Shown here in pieces: positions 8,334 through 16,429 of a stretch of 64,000 nucleotides of DNA. How positions within the stretch are numbered: position 1 is the stretch's first letter; every line of letters begins with the position of its first letter. Location: contig NZ_BMTO01000024.1 in NCBI RefSeq assembly GCF_014649715.1, positions 1-64,000 on the forward strand, written 5' to 3'. Origin of the DNA: Streptomyces lateritius (GTDB taxonomy: Bacteria > Actinomycetota > Actinomycetes > Streptomycetales > Streptomycetaceae). A program made the position numbers and the translations under genes. Under the pieces are notes generated by a model. The model was not told the origin of the DNA and searched no databases. It saw nothing but the letters and a program-made list of their open reading frames with translations.

Positions 8334-10034
8334 TTGCCCACCAAGGCTGAGGCAGTGAACGAGGCCCCCGAGGCCGAAGAGTGGAACGAGTGCGACGTCC
8401 TGATCCTGGGATCGGGCCTCGCCGGCTCGATCACCGGCGCCATCCTGGCCCGCCAGGGGGCGAACGTCGCTCTGATCGACGCCGGCCAGCACCCCCGGTT
8501 CGCCGTGGGGGAGTCCCAGAACCCGCAGCTCGTGGAGTGGCTGCACATTCTCGCCGCACGCTACGACGTGCCCGAGATCAAGCACATGCTGGACGTCAAG
8601 GCCATCACCGAGCACATGGGGCCGCACCACGGCCGCAAGCAGAGCTTCGGCTTCGTCTCGCACAAGAAGAACCGCGAGCCGGATCCGCGCGAAGCGACCA
8701 TGTTCGTGATCCCCAAGATGCTCACCGAGGCCGTCCACCTCTACCGCCAGGACACCGACTCGTACTACCTGAACGTGGCCGCGAAGTACGGCTGCACCAT
8801 CCGGCAGAACTGGCGCGCCACCGACCTCGACTTCGACGACGACGGCGTCACGGTCACCGGCCAGAGCGGTGAGGTGTTCCGGGCGAAGTTCCTCATCGAC
8901 GCGAGCGGCTTCCGCTCCCCGCTCGCCGAGAAGTTCGACCTCCGCGAGAACCCGCCGCGCCACAAGCACCACGCGCGCTCGCTCTTCACGCACTACGTCG
9001 GCGTCAAGCCGTACGACGACGTCTGCAACTACCCCGAGGCGCTGCGCCCGCCCGCCGAGTCGCCCTTCCACGGCGGCACGCTGCACCACCTCATCGAGCG
9101 CGGCTGGTTCTGGATCATCCCGTTCGACAACTACAAGGACTCCAAGAACCCGGTCTGCAGCGTCGGCCTCACCTTCGACGAGCGGCTGTACCCCAAGCCG
9201 AAGGACATGACCCCCGACGAGGAGTTCAACCACTACCTCGACATGTACCCGGCGGTGAAGCGCCAGTTCGAGGGCGCCAAGCGGGTCCGCGAGTGGGTGT
9301 CCACCGACCGGATCCAGTACTCCTCCAAGCAGACCGTCGGCGACCGCTGGTGCCTGATGTCGCACGCGGCCGGCTTCATCGACCCGCTGTACTCGCGCGG
9401 TCTGTCCAACACCTTCGAGGTCGTCGACGCCCTCGCCTGGCGGGTCCTGGACGCGCTGCGCGAGGACGACTTCAAGGCGGAGCGCTTCGCGTACGTCGAG
9501 AAGCTGGAGCAGGGCCTCCTGGAGTACAACGACAAGATCGTCAACAGCTCCTACATCGCCTTCTCCCACTTCCGTCTCTGGAACGCGGTCTTCCGGGTCT
9601 GGGCCTGCTTCACCACCCCGGCCACCATGCGGCAGATCATGGCGCGGCAGAACTTCGAACTGGACGGCGACGACCGCCACTTCAAGGAGATGGAGAACGC
9701 CCCCTACACCGGGCTGTGGTGGCCGGACAGCCATGCGTTCAAGCACCTCTTCGACGTCACCGCCGAGACCTGCGAGCGGTACGAGGCCGGGGAGATCGAC
9801 GGCGACAAGGCGGCCGACATCGTCTTCGACGCGATCCGCGACTGCGAGTCCGTCAATACGCCCTTCGGCTGGAAGGACCCCGAGGACCACCGGTTCTTCC
9901 GGGCGACCACGCCCACGATGGTCAAGTTCATGTGGTGGGCGAGCACCTCGGGTCCCAAGGAGATGCGCGACCTCGGGCGCTCCATGCTCAAGGGCGTCGT
10001 CAGGCAGGGCCTGCGCGGCCGCAAGGTCTCCTGA
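8334..10034 (+). CDS. FADH2-dependent halogenase (CtcP-like)
   Basis: The 566-residue protein carries the flavin halogenase signatures: GSGLAG at 26-31, GESQNP near residue 60 (the GExxxP flavin strap), and GWFWIIP at 257-263, which fits the GWxWxIP motif that keeps monooxygenase chemistry off. Length and long C-terminal region resemble halogenases of aromatic polyketide clusters such as CtcP rather than tryptophan halogenases, and a type II PKS context supports a phenolic polycyclic substrate. The TTG at 8334 is chosen because AGAGGAG lies 8 bases before it; a GTG at 8307 is in frame. Reduced FAD probably comes from the reductase at 3507-4031. Chlorine rather than bromine is an assumption. 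Confidence 0.9.
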   Translation: MPTKAEAVNEAPEAEEWNECDVLILGSGLAGSITGAILARQGANVALIDAGQHPRFAVGESQNPQLVEWLHILAARYDVPEIKHMLDVKAITEHMGPHHGRKQSFGFVSHKKNREPDPREATMFVIPKMLTEAVHLYRQDTDSYYLNVAAKYGCTIRQNWRATDLDFDDDGVTVTGQSGEVFRAKFLIDASGFRSPLAEKFDLRENPPRHKHHARSLFTHYVGVKPYDDVCNYPEALRPPAESPFHGGTLHHLIERGWFWIIPFDNYKDSKNPVCSVGLTFDERLYPKPKDMTPDEEFNHYLDMYPAVKRQFEGAKRVREWVSTDRIQYSSKQTVGDRWCLMSHAAGFIDPLYSRGLSNTFEVVDALAWRVLDALREDDFKAERFAYVEKLEQGLLEYNDKIVNSSYIAFSHFRLWNAVFRVWACFTTPATMRQIMARQNFELDGDDRHFKEMENAPYTGLWWPDSHAFKHLFDVTAETCERYEAGEIDGDKAADIVFDAIRDCESVNTPFGWKDPEDHRFFRATTPTMVKFMWWASTSGPKEMRDLGRSMLKGVVRQGLRGRKVS

Positions 10035-10152
10035 CCTCCTTCCGTACCCGTACCTCGTACCCGGCGCCGGAGCCACCGGCCCCCCGCCCGTCCCTCCGGG
10101 CGGCGGACCAGGTGGCCCCGGCGCCGCCCTCCGCCCATCCACCGCATCGACC

Positions 10153-11691
10153 ATGGGACGCCCCGTGATCACACGTAGAACCCTTCTCGGCGCCGGTACG
10201 GCCGCCGCCGGTCTCGCCGTTCTGCCCGCCACCCCCGTCGTGGCGAGCACCGACGGCGGCCGGATCCCCTGGAGCCAGCTGGACACCAACATGCATGGAC
10301 GGCTCGTCCTGCCGTCCGACCCCTCCTACGGCGTCGCCAAGCAGCTCGAACTGGCCCAGTTCGACAGGGCCAACCCCAAGGCGGTCGCGTACTGCGTCAA
10401 CGCCCGCGACGTCTCCGTCGCCCTCCGGTTCGCCCAGGACAACTGTCTGCCTGCCGCCGTCCGCAGCGGCGGCCACAGCTTCGGCGGCTATTCGACCACT
10501 CCCGGCCTGATCATCGACGTCTCCGGCCTGAACGGCATCACCGTCGGCAGCGGCGCGGTGAACATAGGTCCCGGCGCCAAGAACGTGGACATCCTGAACG
10601 CCCTGTCCCCGCACGGTCTCGTGGTCAGCGAGGGCGGCTGCCCGACCGTGGCGGCCGGCGGCTTCCTGCAGGGCGGCGGCTACGGCTTCCTCACCCGGCC
10701 CATGGGCATGGCCTGCGACGCCGTGACGTCGGCCGAGGTCGTCCTCGCCGACGGCAGGATCGTCGTCGCCTCCCCGACCCGTTACAGCGACCTGTTCTGG
10801 GCGATCCGCGGCGGCGGTGGCGGCAACTTCGGCGTCGTCACCCGCTTCACGGTGACCCCGCACGTCGGCGACCAGATGGCGATCGCCAACCTGATCTTCC
10901 CGTACGACCGTGCCGCCGACGTCCTCGACGCCGCGACCCGCTGGCTGGTGGACGCGCCGCGCACCATCGGCGGCGGCGGTTACGTCGTCCAGCCGGACGC
11001 CGCCGCGGGCTCGGTCCCGAACGTCAACATCATGCTGGCCTCCCGGGGCACACCGGCCGAACTCGCCTCCGAGACGTCCCGGTTGCTCTCCATGACCGGC
11101 GCTCCGGCGGCCCGCCAGGACGCCGTACTGACGTACCAGCAGCTGATGATGATGATCTTCGGTTGCGGCACGCTCAGCGCCGACCAGTGCCAGCGCTCGG
11201 AGAAGACCCCCACCGGCGTGCTGACCCGCCCCGAATTCGGCCTTGAGCGCACCCGCCTCGGCACCACGCCGTACAGCCGCGGCGGCTGGGCGGACGTGAT
11301 GTCGGCCTTCGACGCGGACCGCGCGGCCGGCCAGGCCCGCTACCTCGACCTGCACTTCTTCGGCGGCGCGGCCAACGACCCGGCCCGCACCGACACCGCG
11401 TACGTGCACCGGGATTCGCTGTTCTCGGTGAACTACCGGGCCCTGATCAACGATCCGACGCGGAACACCGCCGAAGCCCGGGCCGTCGCCACCCGCTGGA
11501 TCGACAACGGATTCGCGGTCATCGACCCGCTGTCGAACGGCGAGACGTACCAGAACTGGATGGACCCGGCTCTGACGGACTGGAAGCAGTCGTACTACGG
11601 CGAGAACTACTCCCGGCTGGCCACGGTCAAGGCCAAGTACGACCCCTGTCGCTTCTTCTCCTTCGCCCAGGGCATCGGATCCGCCGGCTGA
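10153..11691 (+). CDS. Tat-exported berberine-bridge-type FAD oxidase, probably bicovalent
   Basis: About 512 residues. The N-terminus has a twin-arginine signal (TRRTLLGAGTAAAGLAVLP, residues 7-25) followed by an Ala-rich cleavage region. The FAD domain has RSGGHS with His108 and GGCPTV with Cys163, the two positions that tether FAD in bicovalent oxidases such as GilR and glucooligosaccharide oxidase. The C-terminal BBE motif YDPCRFFSFAQ is intact. These enzymes oxidise alcohols, lactols or phenols and reduce O2 to peroxide. The ATG at 10153 is used; a GTG at 10165 also leaves the signal intact. Export implies that a late step could occur outside the membrane. Confidence 0.88.
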   Translation: MGRPVITRRTLLGAGTAAAGLAVLPATPVVASTDGGRIPWSQLDTNMHGRLVLPSDPSYGVAKQLELAQFDRANPKAVAYCVNARDVSVALRFAQDNCLPAAVRSGGHSFGGYSTTPGLIIDVSGLNGITVGSGAVNIGPGAKNVDILNALSPHGLVVSEGGCPTVAAGGFLQGGGYGFLTRPMGMACDAVTSAEVVLADGRIVVASPTRYSDLFWAIRGGGGGNFGVVTRFTVTPHVGDQMAIANLIFPYDRAADVLDAATRWLVDAPRTIGGGGYVVQPDAAAGSVPNVNIMLASRGTPAELASETSRLLSMTGAPAARQDAVLTYQQLMMMIFGCGTLSADQCQRSEKTPTGVLTRPEFGLERTRLGTTPYSRGGWADVMSAFDADRAAGQARYLDLHFFGGAANDPARTDTAYVHRDSLFSVNYRALINDPTRNTAEARAVATRWIDNGFAVIDPLSNGETYQNWMDPALTDWKQSYYGENYSRLATVKAKYDPCRFFSFAQGIGSAG

Positions 11692-11741
11692 CCGGACCGG
11701 ACCGCGGCACTGCCGCACGCCCGCGCGAGCGGGACGGAAAA

Positions 11742-11767
11742 GGGCCGCCGTCGCACGACGGCGGCCC
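11742..11767. terminator. Bidirectional terminator between oxidase and DinB gene
   Basis: GGGCCGCCGTC at 11742-11752 pairs perfectly with 11757-11767 around a 4-base loop. A run of A precedes it on the plus strand, giving a T run on the minus strand, and it lies between two convergent genes. Confidence 0.8.
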
Positions 11768-11782
11768 CGGGCCCCGGAGCCG

Positions 11783-12397
11783 TCAGGGACGGCGGCCGTA
11801 CCAGCCCACGAGCTTGTCGATGTCAGGAGCATCCTCGTGAACCTCCACCACCGGACCGAACGGCACCTGGCCGCCACGGGGCTCGGCGGGCACGGCGCGG
11901 CGCATGTTCGCCAGCGGCGCCGCCAGCATCTCCGGGTCCCAGAGGGGGCTCTGACCGGTGGCCTTCGCGAGGTCCCAGATGTGCAGCACGAACTCGTTGG
12001 TGTAGATGACGGAGGCGACCGCGCCGGGGACCGGACCCCACGGCAGGGCGATCTGCCGGCCCAGAACCGAGGGGTCGGACCAGACGGTGTGGAATTCCTT
12101 GGCGGACGCCTTCCAGGCCTCGGCCCAGTCGCCGTCGGCGACGTCCTCGGCGAAGTGCGGAACGCTCATGAAGGAGCCGCCTGCACCCAGCACGGCGACC
12201 CGGCGCAGCACCGACACGAGGTGGTTGGCCAGGTCACGGACCGTGTAGTCGGGACACGGCGTGACCGCGTCGTACTGGTCGGGGCGGAGGGCGGCGAGCA
12301 CCTCCGCGGCCAGGTCCACGGCCTTGAACAGGCCGTCGCGAGGGTCGGCGGAGGGACGGGCGGAGGGGGCGCCGGAGGCGTGCGCGGTCTCAGTCAT
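11783..12397 (-). CDS. DinB/maleylpyruvate-isomerase-like (TIGR03086-type) protein
   Basis: The 204-residue helical-bundle protein carries the actinobacterial DinB-like metal-binding pattern: TPCPDYTVRDLANHLV with a likely metal His, then TNEFVLHIWDLAKATGQ with the second metal His in a long helix. Relatives are mycothiol-dependent isomerases or transferases and proteins of unknown reaction, so no substrate can be named. It is divergent from a WYL regulator across 59 bp containing a perfect palindrome, which suggests that the regulator controls it. Confidence 0.8.
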   Translation of the reverse strand: MTETAHASGAPSARPSADPRDGLFKAVDLAAEVLAALRPDQYDAVTPCPDYTVRDLANHLVSVLRRVAVLGAGGSFMSVPHFAEDVADGDWAEAWKASAKEFHTVWSDPSVLGRQIALPWGPVPGAVASVIYTNEFVLHIWDLAKATGQSPLWDPEMLAAPLANMRRAVPAEPRGGQVPFGPVVEVHEDAPDIDKLVGWYGRRP

Positions 12398-12419
12398 GAC
12401 TCCATCGTCCCGGCGAAAC

Positions 12420-12436
12420 AGGCCACCTCATGGCCT
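12420..12436. promoter_or_regulatory. Palindrome between DinB-like and WYL genes
   Basis: AGGCCA (12420-12425) is mirrored by TGGCCT (12431-12436) around a 5-base centre. It sits between two divergent genes, 20 bp above the WYL regulator start, and is a likely operator for that regulator. Confidence 0.5.
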
Positions 12437-12456
12437 ATTAGAAAGAGCAAGGCGAA

Positions 12457-13674
12457 ATGAAGGCCGACCGCCTGATGGCGACACTGCTCTTCCTCCAGTC
12501 GCGGGGGCGCGTGACGGTGCGGGAGGTTGCCGCGGAGCTCGAGGTCTCCGAGCGCACCGCCCGCCGCGACCTGGAGTCGCTGACCGTCGCCGGTGTGCCC
12601 GTGTACTCGCAGCGCGGGCGGGGTGGCGGCTGGAGCCTGGTGGGAGGTGCCCGTACCGATCTGACGGGCTTCACCCAGCGCGAGATCGGGGCGCTGTTCC
12701 TGGCCGCGGGACCGCTCTCCGCCTCGCCGGAACTGCGCACGGCGTTACGCAAGTTGGTGCAGGCGGTCCCCGCTCCGATGCGGCGGCACGCCGAGGCGGC
12801 GGCGAAGGCGCTCGTCGTCGACGGCCTCGACTGGTCCCGCGCCGCGGTGCGGGCCGGCGGCGGGCCGCACCACCACGCCCTGGAACAGGCGGTCCTGGAC
12901 CGGGTACGGATCACCCTCGGATACGCGGACGCCGAACCGGCCCCCGCCGCTGCCTCCGTTCCGGCCCGCGCCCCTGCCTCCGCGCCGGAGTCGCCCCCGG
13001 CTCCCGGACCGGAGCCGTCCCCGGACGCCTCGACGGTCCGTGAGTGGACCGTGGATCCCCTGGGCCTGGTCTGGAAGGCCGGGTGCTGGTACCTGGTGGC
13101 CGCCACGGAGGAGGGGCTTCGGTCCTTCCGCCACACCCGGGTCATCTCCGTCGTCGACACCGGCGAACCCGCGCGCCGGCCGGAGGGCTTCGATCTGGCG
13201 GCGGCCTGGCAGTCGCTGGCCGCCGACGTCGAACGGCGGCTGCGCACCACCACGGTCCGCGCGGTGGCCGACCCGTCCGCCCTGCCCGTCCTGCACGAGC
13301 TGCTCGGCGAGCGGCTGCGCACGGGTCGCGAACTCTCCGACGGGCGACGGCACTTCGAGGCCGATGGCCCTTCGCTCGACCTGCTCGCCGCCCAGTTGGC
13401 CGGCTTCGGCGCCCGTGTCGAGGTGCTCGGCCCACCCGAGGCGCGTGCCCGTATGGCGCGCCTCGGCCATGAACTCACCGCTGCTCACGCGGGGAGCGGT
13501 CGCCCGGAGGCTCATGTGCCCCCGAGCGAAAGCCACTTTCCTCTAGGTACCTACTATCCCGAGGATGCTAGCGTCGTTCACGGCACGGCGAGGAAGCCCG
13601 CCCGGCCATCGCGGCGACACCCCCGGCAGCGGCTGTCACCCACCAATTCCCTTGATGAAGGAGCCGTTTCATGA
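12457..13674 (+). CDS. WYL-domain (YafY-type) transcriptional regulator with unusual C-terminal extension
   Basis: The 405-residue ORF begins with a DeoR-like helix-turn-helix (VTVREVAAELEVSERTARRD, residues 19-38) and has a WYL domain (WTVDPLGLVWKAGCWYLVA, residues 193-211). A Pro/Ala-rich insert of about 35 residues interrupts the middle. YafY-type proteins usually end about 50-70 residues earlier; here the frame stays open through bases 13500-13674, across the 43-bp element of the next gene, and its TGA overlaps the ATG of the NmrA gene. The final 50 residues look like read-through of promoter DNA. The ATG at 12457 follows AAGG. Its targets are probably the DinB gene and possibly itself. 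Confidence 0.85.
   Translation: MKADRLMATLLFLQSRGRVTVREVAAELEVSERTARRDLESLTVAGVPVYSQRGRGGGWSLVGGARTDLTGFTQREIGALFLAAGPLSASPELRTALRKLVQAVPAPMRRHAEAAAKALVVDGLDWSRAAVRAGGGPHHHALEQAVLDRVRITLGYADAEPAPAAASVPARAPASAPESPPAPGPEPSPDASTVREWTVDPLGLVWKAGCWYLVAATEEGLRSFRHTRVISVVDTGEPARRPEGFDLAAAWQSLAADVERRLRTTTVRAVADPSALPVLHELLGERLRTGRELSDGRRHFEADGPSLDLLAAQLAGFGARVEVLGPPEARARMARLGHELTAAHAGSGRPEAHVPPSESHFPLGTYYPEDASVVHGTARKPARPSRRHPRQRLSPTNSLDEGAVS
13530..13572. promoter_or_regulatory. Putative HxlR operator, copy B
   Basis: This matches copy A (4486-4528) at 40 of 43 positions, including the palindrome TAGGTACCTA at 13544-13553 and the downstream block GAGGATGCTAGC. It lies within the 3' end of the WYL reading frame and about 100 bp above the NmrA-like gene. 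A CAT occurs at the same distance (14 bp) on its left as the hxlR start codon does in copy A. It is probably the operator/promoter of the NmrA gene. Confidence 0.7.
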
Positions 13675-14516
13675 TTGTTGTCACCGGAGCCACCGGCAAC
13701 GTCGGCCGTCCGCTCGTCGCCGCCCTCTCCGCGGCGGGCGCCCAGGTCACGGCCGTCTCGCGGCGGCCGCTCCCCGTCGACCTGCCCGAGGGCGCCCGCC
13801 ATGTGCAGGCCGACCTGAGCCGGGCCGAGAGCCTGCGGGAGGCGCTCGAAGGTGCGAAGGCACTGTTCATCCTGCTCGGCCCGGAGCTGCTCGGCCCCGG
13901 GGAGAGCCCCCACACGCTGCTCGGTCTCGCCAAGGAGGCCGGCGTACGCAAGGTCGTCCTGCTCTCCTCGCAGGCCTCCGGCACCCGCCCGGAGGCGGTC
14001 TCGCACGACCGGCTCCGGGAGTTCGAGGCGGCCGTCCGCGCCTCGGGCCTGGAGTGGACGATCCTGCGCCCGGGCGGCTTCGCCTCCAACGCCTTCGCCT
14101 GGGCAGAGTCGGTCCGTACCGAGCGCACCGTGATGGCCCCCTTCGCCGACGTGGCGCTCCCCGTGGTCGACCCGGCGGACATCGCAGCCGTCGCCGCGGT
14201 GGCGCTGCGCGAGGAGGGCCACGCCGGCCAGACCTACGTCCTGACCGGCCCGGTCGCCATCAGCCCGCGCGAGCAGGCCGCGGCACTCGCCGAGGCTCTC
14301 GGCGAGGAGGTCTCCTTCGTCGAGCTGACCCGCGAGTCGGCCTTCGCCCACATGTCGCGGTTCATGGAGGAGGCCGTCGTGAACGGCACGCTCGACATCC
14401 TCGGCCTGCCGCTCCCGTCCGAGCAGCAGGTCAGCCCGGACGTGGAGAAGGTCCTCGGCCGCCCGGCCGCGCCCTTCTCCGCCTGGGTCGAGCGCAGCCT
14501 GCCGGCCTTCAAGTAG
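13671..14516 (+). CDS. NmrA-family NAD(P)-binding oxidoreductase (QorB-like)
   Basis: The 281-residue Rossmann protein has the atypical-SDR nucleotide motif TGATGNVG at residues 5-12, and SSQASG where active SDRs of this group keep a serine. It lacks the classical YxxxK pair, as is usual for NmrA/QorB-like proteins that reduce quinones or act as redox sensors. The ATG has AAGGAG 7 bases upstream and overlaps the WYL stop. The shared 43-bp element links it to the HxlR regulator. HxlR proteins such as QorR are known to control quinone reductases, so quinone detoxification is the most economical role. Confidence 0.82.
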   Translation: MIVVTGATGNVGRPLVAALSAAGAQVTAVSRRPLPVDLPEGARHVQADLSRAESLREALEGAKALFILLGPELLGPGESPHTLLGLAKEAGVRKVVLLSSQASGTRPEAVSHDRLREFEAAVRASGLEWTILRPGGFASNAFAWAESVRTERTVMAPFADVALPVVDPADIAAVAAVALREEGHAGQTYVLTGPVAISPREQAAALAEALGEEVSFVELTRESAFAHMSRFMEEAVVNGTLDILGLPLPSEQQVSPDVEKVLGRPAAPFSAWVERSLPAFK

Positions 14517-14525
14517 GTCCGGAGC

Positions 14526-14555
14526 GGTGGCCGCCCCCGGGAGGGGGCGGCCACC
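14526..14555. terminator. Perfect 13-bp hairpin after the NmrA gene
   Basis: GGTGGCCGCCCCC at 14526-14538 is exactly complementary to 14543-14555 with a 4-base loop, starting 10 bp after the stop codon. It probably marks the right edge of the polyketide-linked region. Confidence 0.75.
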
Positions 14556-14671
14556 GGCCCTTGTCCCTCCGTCCGCTTCCACGGTCCGCACCCGCGCGGG
14601 CGCGGGTTGACGCTCCCCGAGGGCGGACATAGCGTCGGCCGCCGGTACCGAGCGAGTGCGGGGAAGAAGAG

Positions 14672-16429
14672 ATGACGGCGGCCGTGCCACACACCGATCC
14701 GGACGGAGCCACGGGGACGGCGGCGATGGTGGCCGCACGCCTCGCGGCCCCCGGCGCGCCCTTCGCCGTCGAGGACGGCGTGTACGTCGAGGGTCCCCGC
14801 ACCCTGCGCGAGTTCGTCGAGGCGACCTGGGCGTACGGCGAGCGGCCGTTCCTGGTGTCCGGGGACGGTGACGGGGGCGAGGCCCGGGTGGTGACCTACC
14901 GGGAGTTCTTCGACGCCGCCTGCGGACTGGCCCGGCGCTTCGTCGACGACCACGGGCTGCGCCCCGGGGACCGGGCCGTCGTCGCCATGCGGAACCACCC
15001 CGAGTGGCAGATCGCCTTCTGGGCCGCCCAGCTCGCCGGCCTCGTCGCCGTCCCGCTCAACGCCTGGTGGACCGAGGAGGAGTTCTCCCACGCCCTCGAC
15101 GACTGCACGCCCGGGATCCTCCTCGTCGACGGGGAGCGGGTCGGGCGGGTCGAGCGCTGGGCGCGCGAGCACCGGGTGCCGGGCATCGTCTTCCACCCCG
15201 AGCGGAAGGCCGAGCCCGGCCCCGCGAGTTCTTCGGGGCCCGCGCACGCGGCGCGGCTCCCGGACGGATTCCGGGTGTACGTGCCCGACACCGATCCGTA
15301 CCTCGGTCCGCCGCCCGTCGACGTCCTGCCCGAGCACGACGCCACCATCATCTACACCTCAGGCACCACCGGACGCCCCAAGGGCGCCGTCGCCACCCAC
15401 CTCGCGCAGGCAGGGGCGGCGATGAACCCGCGGTACTACGCCGCCGCCTCCGCCCTCGGCCGCGGCACCGTCCCCGGCCAGGGCCCCACGCCCGTGTCGC
15501 TGACGACGTTCCCGTTCTTCCACGTCGCCGCGTTCACCTCCTTCTACTCCGTCATGGCCGCCGGCGGCTCCCTCGTCCTGATGCGGAAGTGGGACGCGGC
15601 CACGGCCCTGGAGCTGATCCGGCGCCACGGCGTCACCCACTACGCCGGCGTCCCCACGACCGCCCTCGGACTGCTCGACCTCGCCGAGCGCGTCGGCGAC
15701 CCCCTCGCGAGCCTCGTCATGTTCAACACCGGCGGCGCCGCCGCCCCGCCCGAGATCGTCGCCCGCCTCACCGCCGCGTACGGCGAACGCGTCGAACCGC
15801 GCAACGGGTACGGCCTGACCGAGACCTGCGGCGGTGTGCTGGCCAACTTCGGTGCCGAGTACCGCGCGCACCCGAGGAGCGTGGGGCGGCCGACGCCCGC
15901 GACCGAGGTGCGGATCGACCGGCCCGACGCCGACGGGATCGGCGAGCTCTGGCTCCGCGGCCAGTCCCTGGTCCGCGGCTACTGGGGGGACGAGGCCGCC
16001 ACCCGGGAGGCGTTCACCGAGGACGGCTGGTTCCGCACCGGCGACCTCGCCCGGGTCGTCGACGGCCGCGTGACCGTCGTCGACCGGCTCAAGGACATGG
16101 TGATCCGGGGCGGCGAGAACGTGTACTGCGTCGAGGTCGAGGCCGTTCTCCATGACCACCCCGACGTGCTGGACGTGGCTGTCCTCGGCGTGCCGCATCC
16201 CGCCCTCGGGGAGGAGGTCGCGGCGGTGCTGCGGCTGCGGGAGGGGGCGGCCGTCACCGTCGAGGAGCTGCGGGCGCACGTCGGGGCGCGCCTCGCCGCC
16301 TTCAAGGTGCCCGCCCACGTCCACGTACGGCAGGAGCCGCTGCCCCGGAACGCTACGGGCAAGATCCTCAAGCGGGAGCTCAGGGAGCGGATCGGGAAGC
16401 GGGCGGGGGAGCGGATCAGCTGCGGGTGA
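14672..16429 (+). CDS. Acyl-CoA synthetase / AMP-dependent ligase
   Basis: The 585-residue class I adenylate-forming enzyme has YTSGTTGRPKGAV at residue 228 (P-loop), YGLTETCGG near 379, a GWFRTGDLARV hinge region near 451, and a C-terminal catalytic lysine in RNATGKILKREL near 562. It activates a carboxylic acid with ATP and loads it on CoA; the sequence resembles fatty- and aryl-acid ligases but the substrate is not determined. The ATG at 14672 follows a purine-rich GGGAAGAAGAG. Its last 14 bp overlap the 3' end of the convergent protease gene. It may be unrelated to the polyketide cluster because a terminator separates them. Confidence 0.88.
   Translation: MTAAVPHTDPDGATGTAAMVAARLAAPGAPFAVEDGVYVEGPRTLREFVEATWAYGERPFLVSGDGDGGEARVVTYREFFDAACGLARRFVDDHGLRPGDRAVVAMRNHPEWQIAFWAAQLAGLVAVPLNAWWTEEEFSHALDDCTPGILLVDGERVGRVERWAREHRVPGIVFHPERKAEPGPASSSGPAHAARLPDGFRVYVPDTDPYLGPPPVDVLPEHDATIIYTSGTTGRPKGAVATHLAQAGAAMNPRYYAAASALGRGTVPGQGPTPVSLTTFPFFHVAAFTSFYSVMAAGGSLVLMRKWDAATALELIRRHGVTHYAGVPTTALGLLDLAERVGDPLASLVMFNTGGAAAPPEIVARLTAAYGERVEPRNGYGLTETCGGVLANFGAEYRAHPRSVGRPTPATEVRIDRPDADGIGELWLRGQSLVRGYWGDEAATREAFTEDGWFRTGDLARVVDGRVTVVDRLKDMVIRGGENVYCVEVEAVLHDHPDVLDVAVLGVPHPALGEEVAAVLRLREGAAVTVEELRAHVGARLAAFKVPAHVHVRQEPLPRNATGKILKRELRERIGKRAGERISCG

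Noticed and set aside
16416-16429. Overlap of the acyl-CoA ligase and M6 protease 3' ends as a sign of a wrong frame
   Set aside because: Both frames keep their conserved C-terminal residues; a 14-bp tail-to-tail overlap is ordinary in compact GC-rich genomes.
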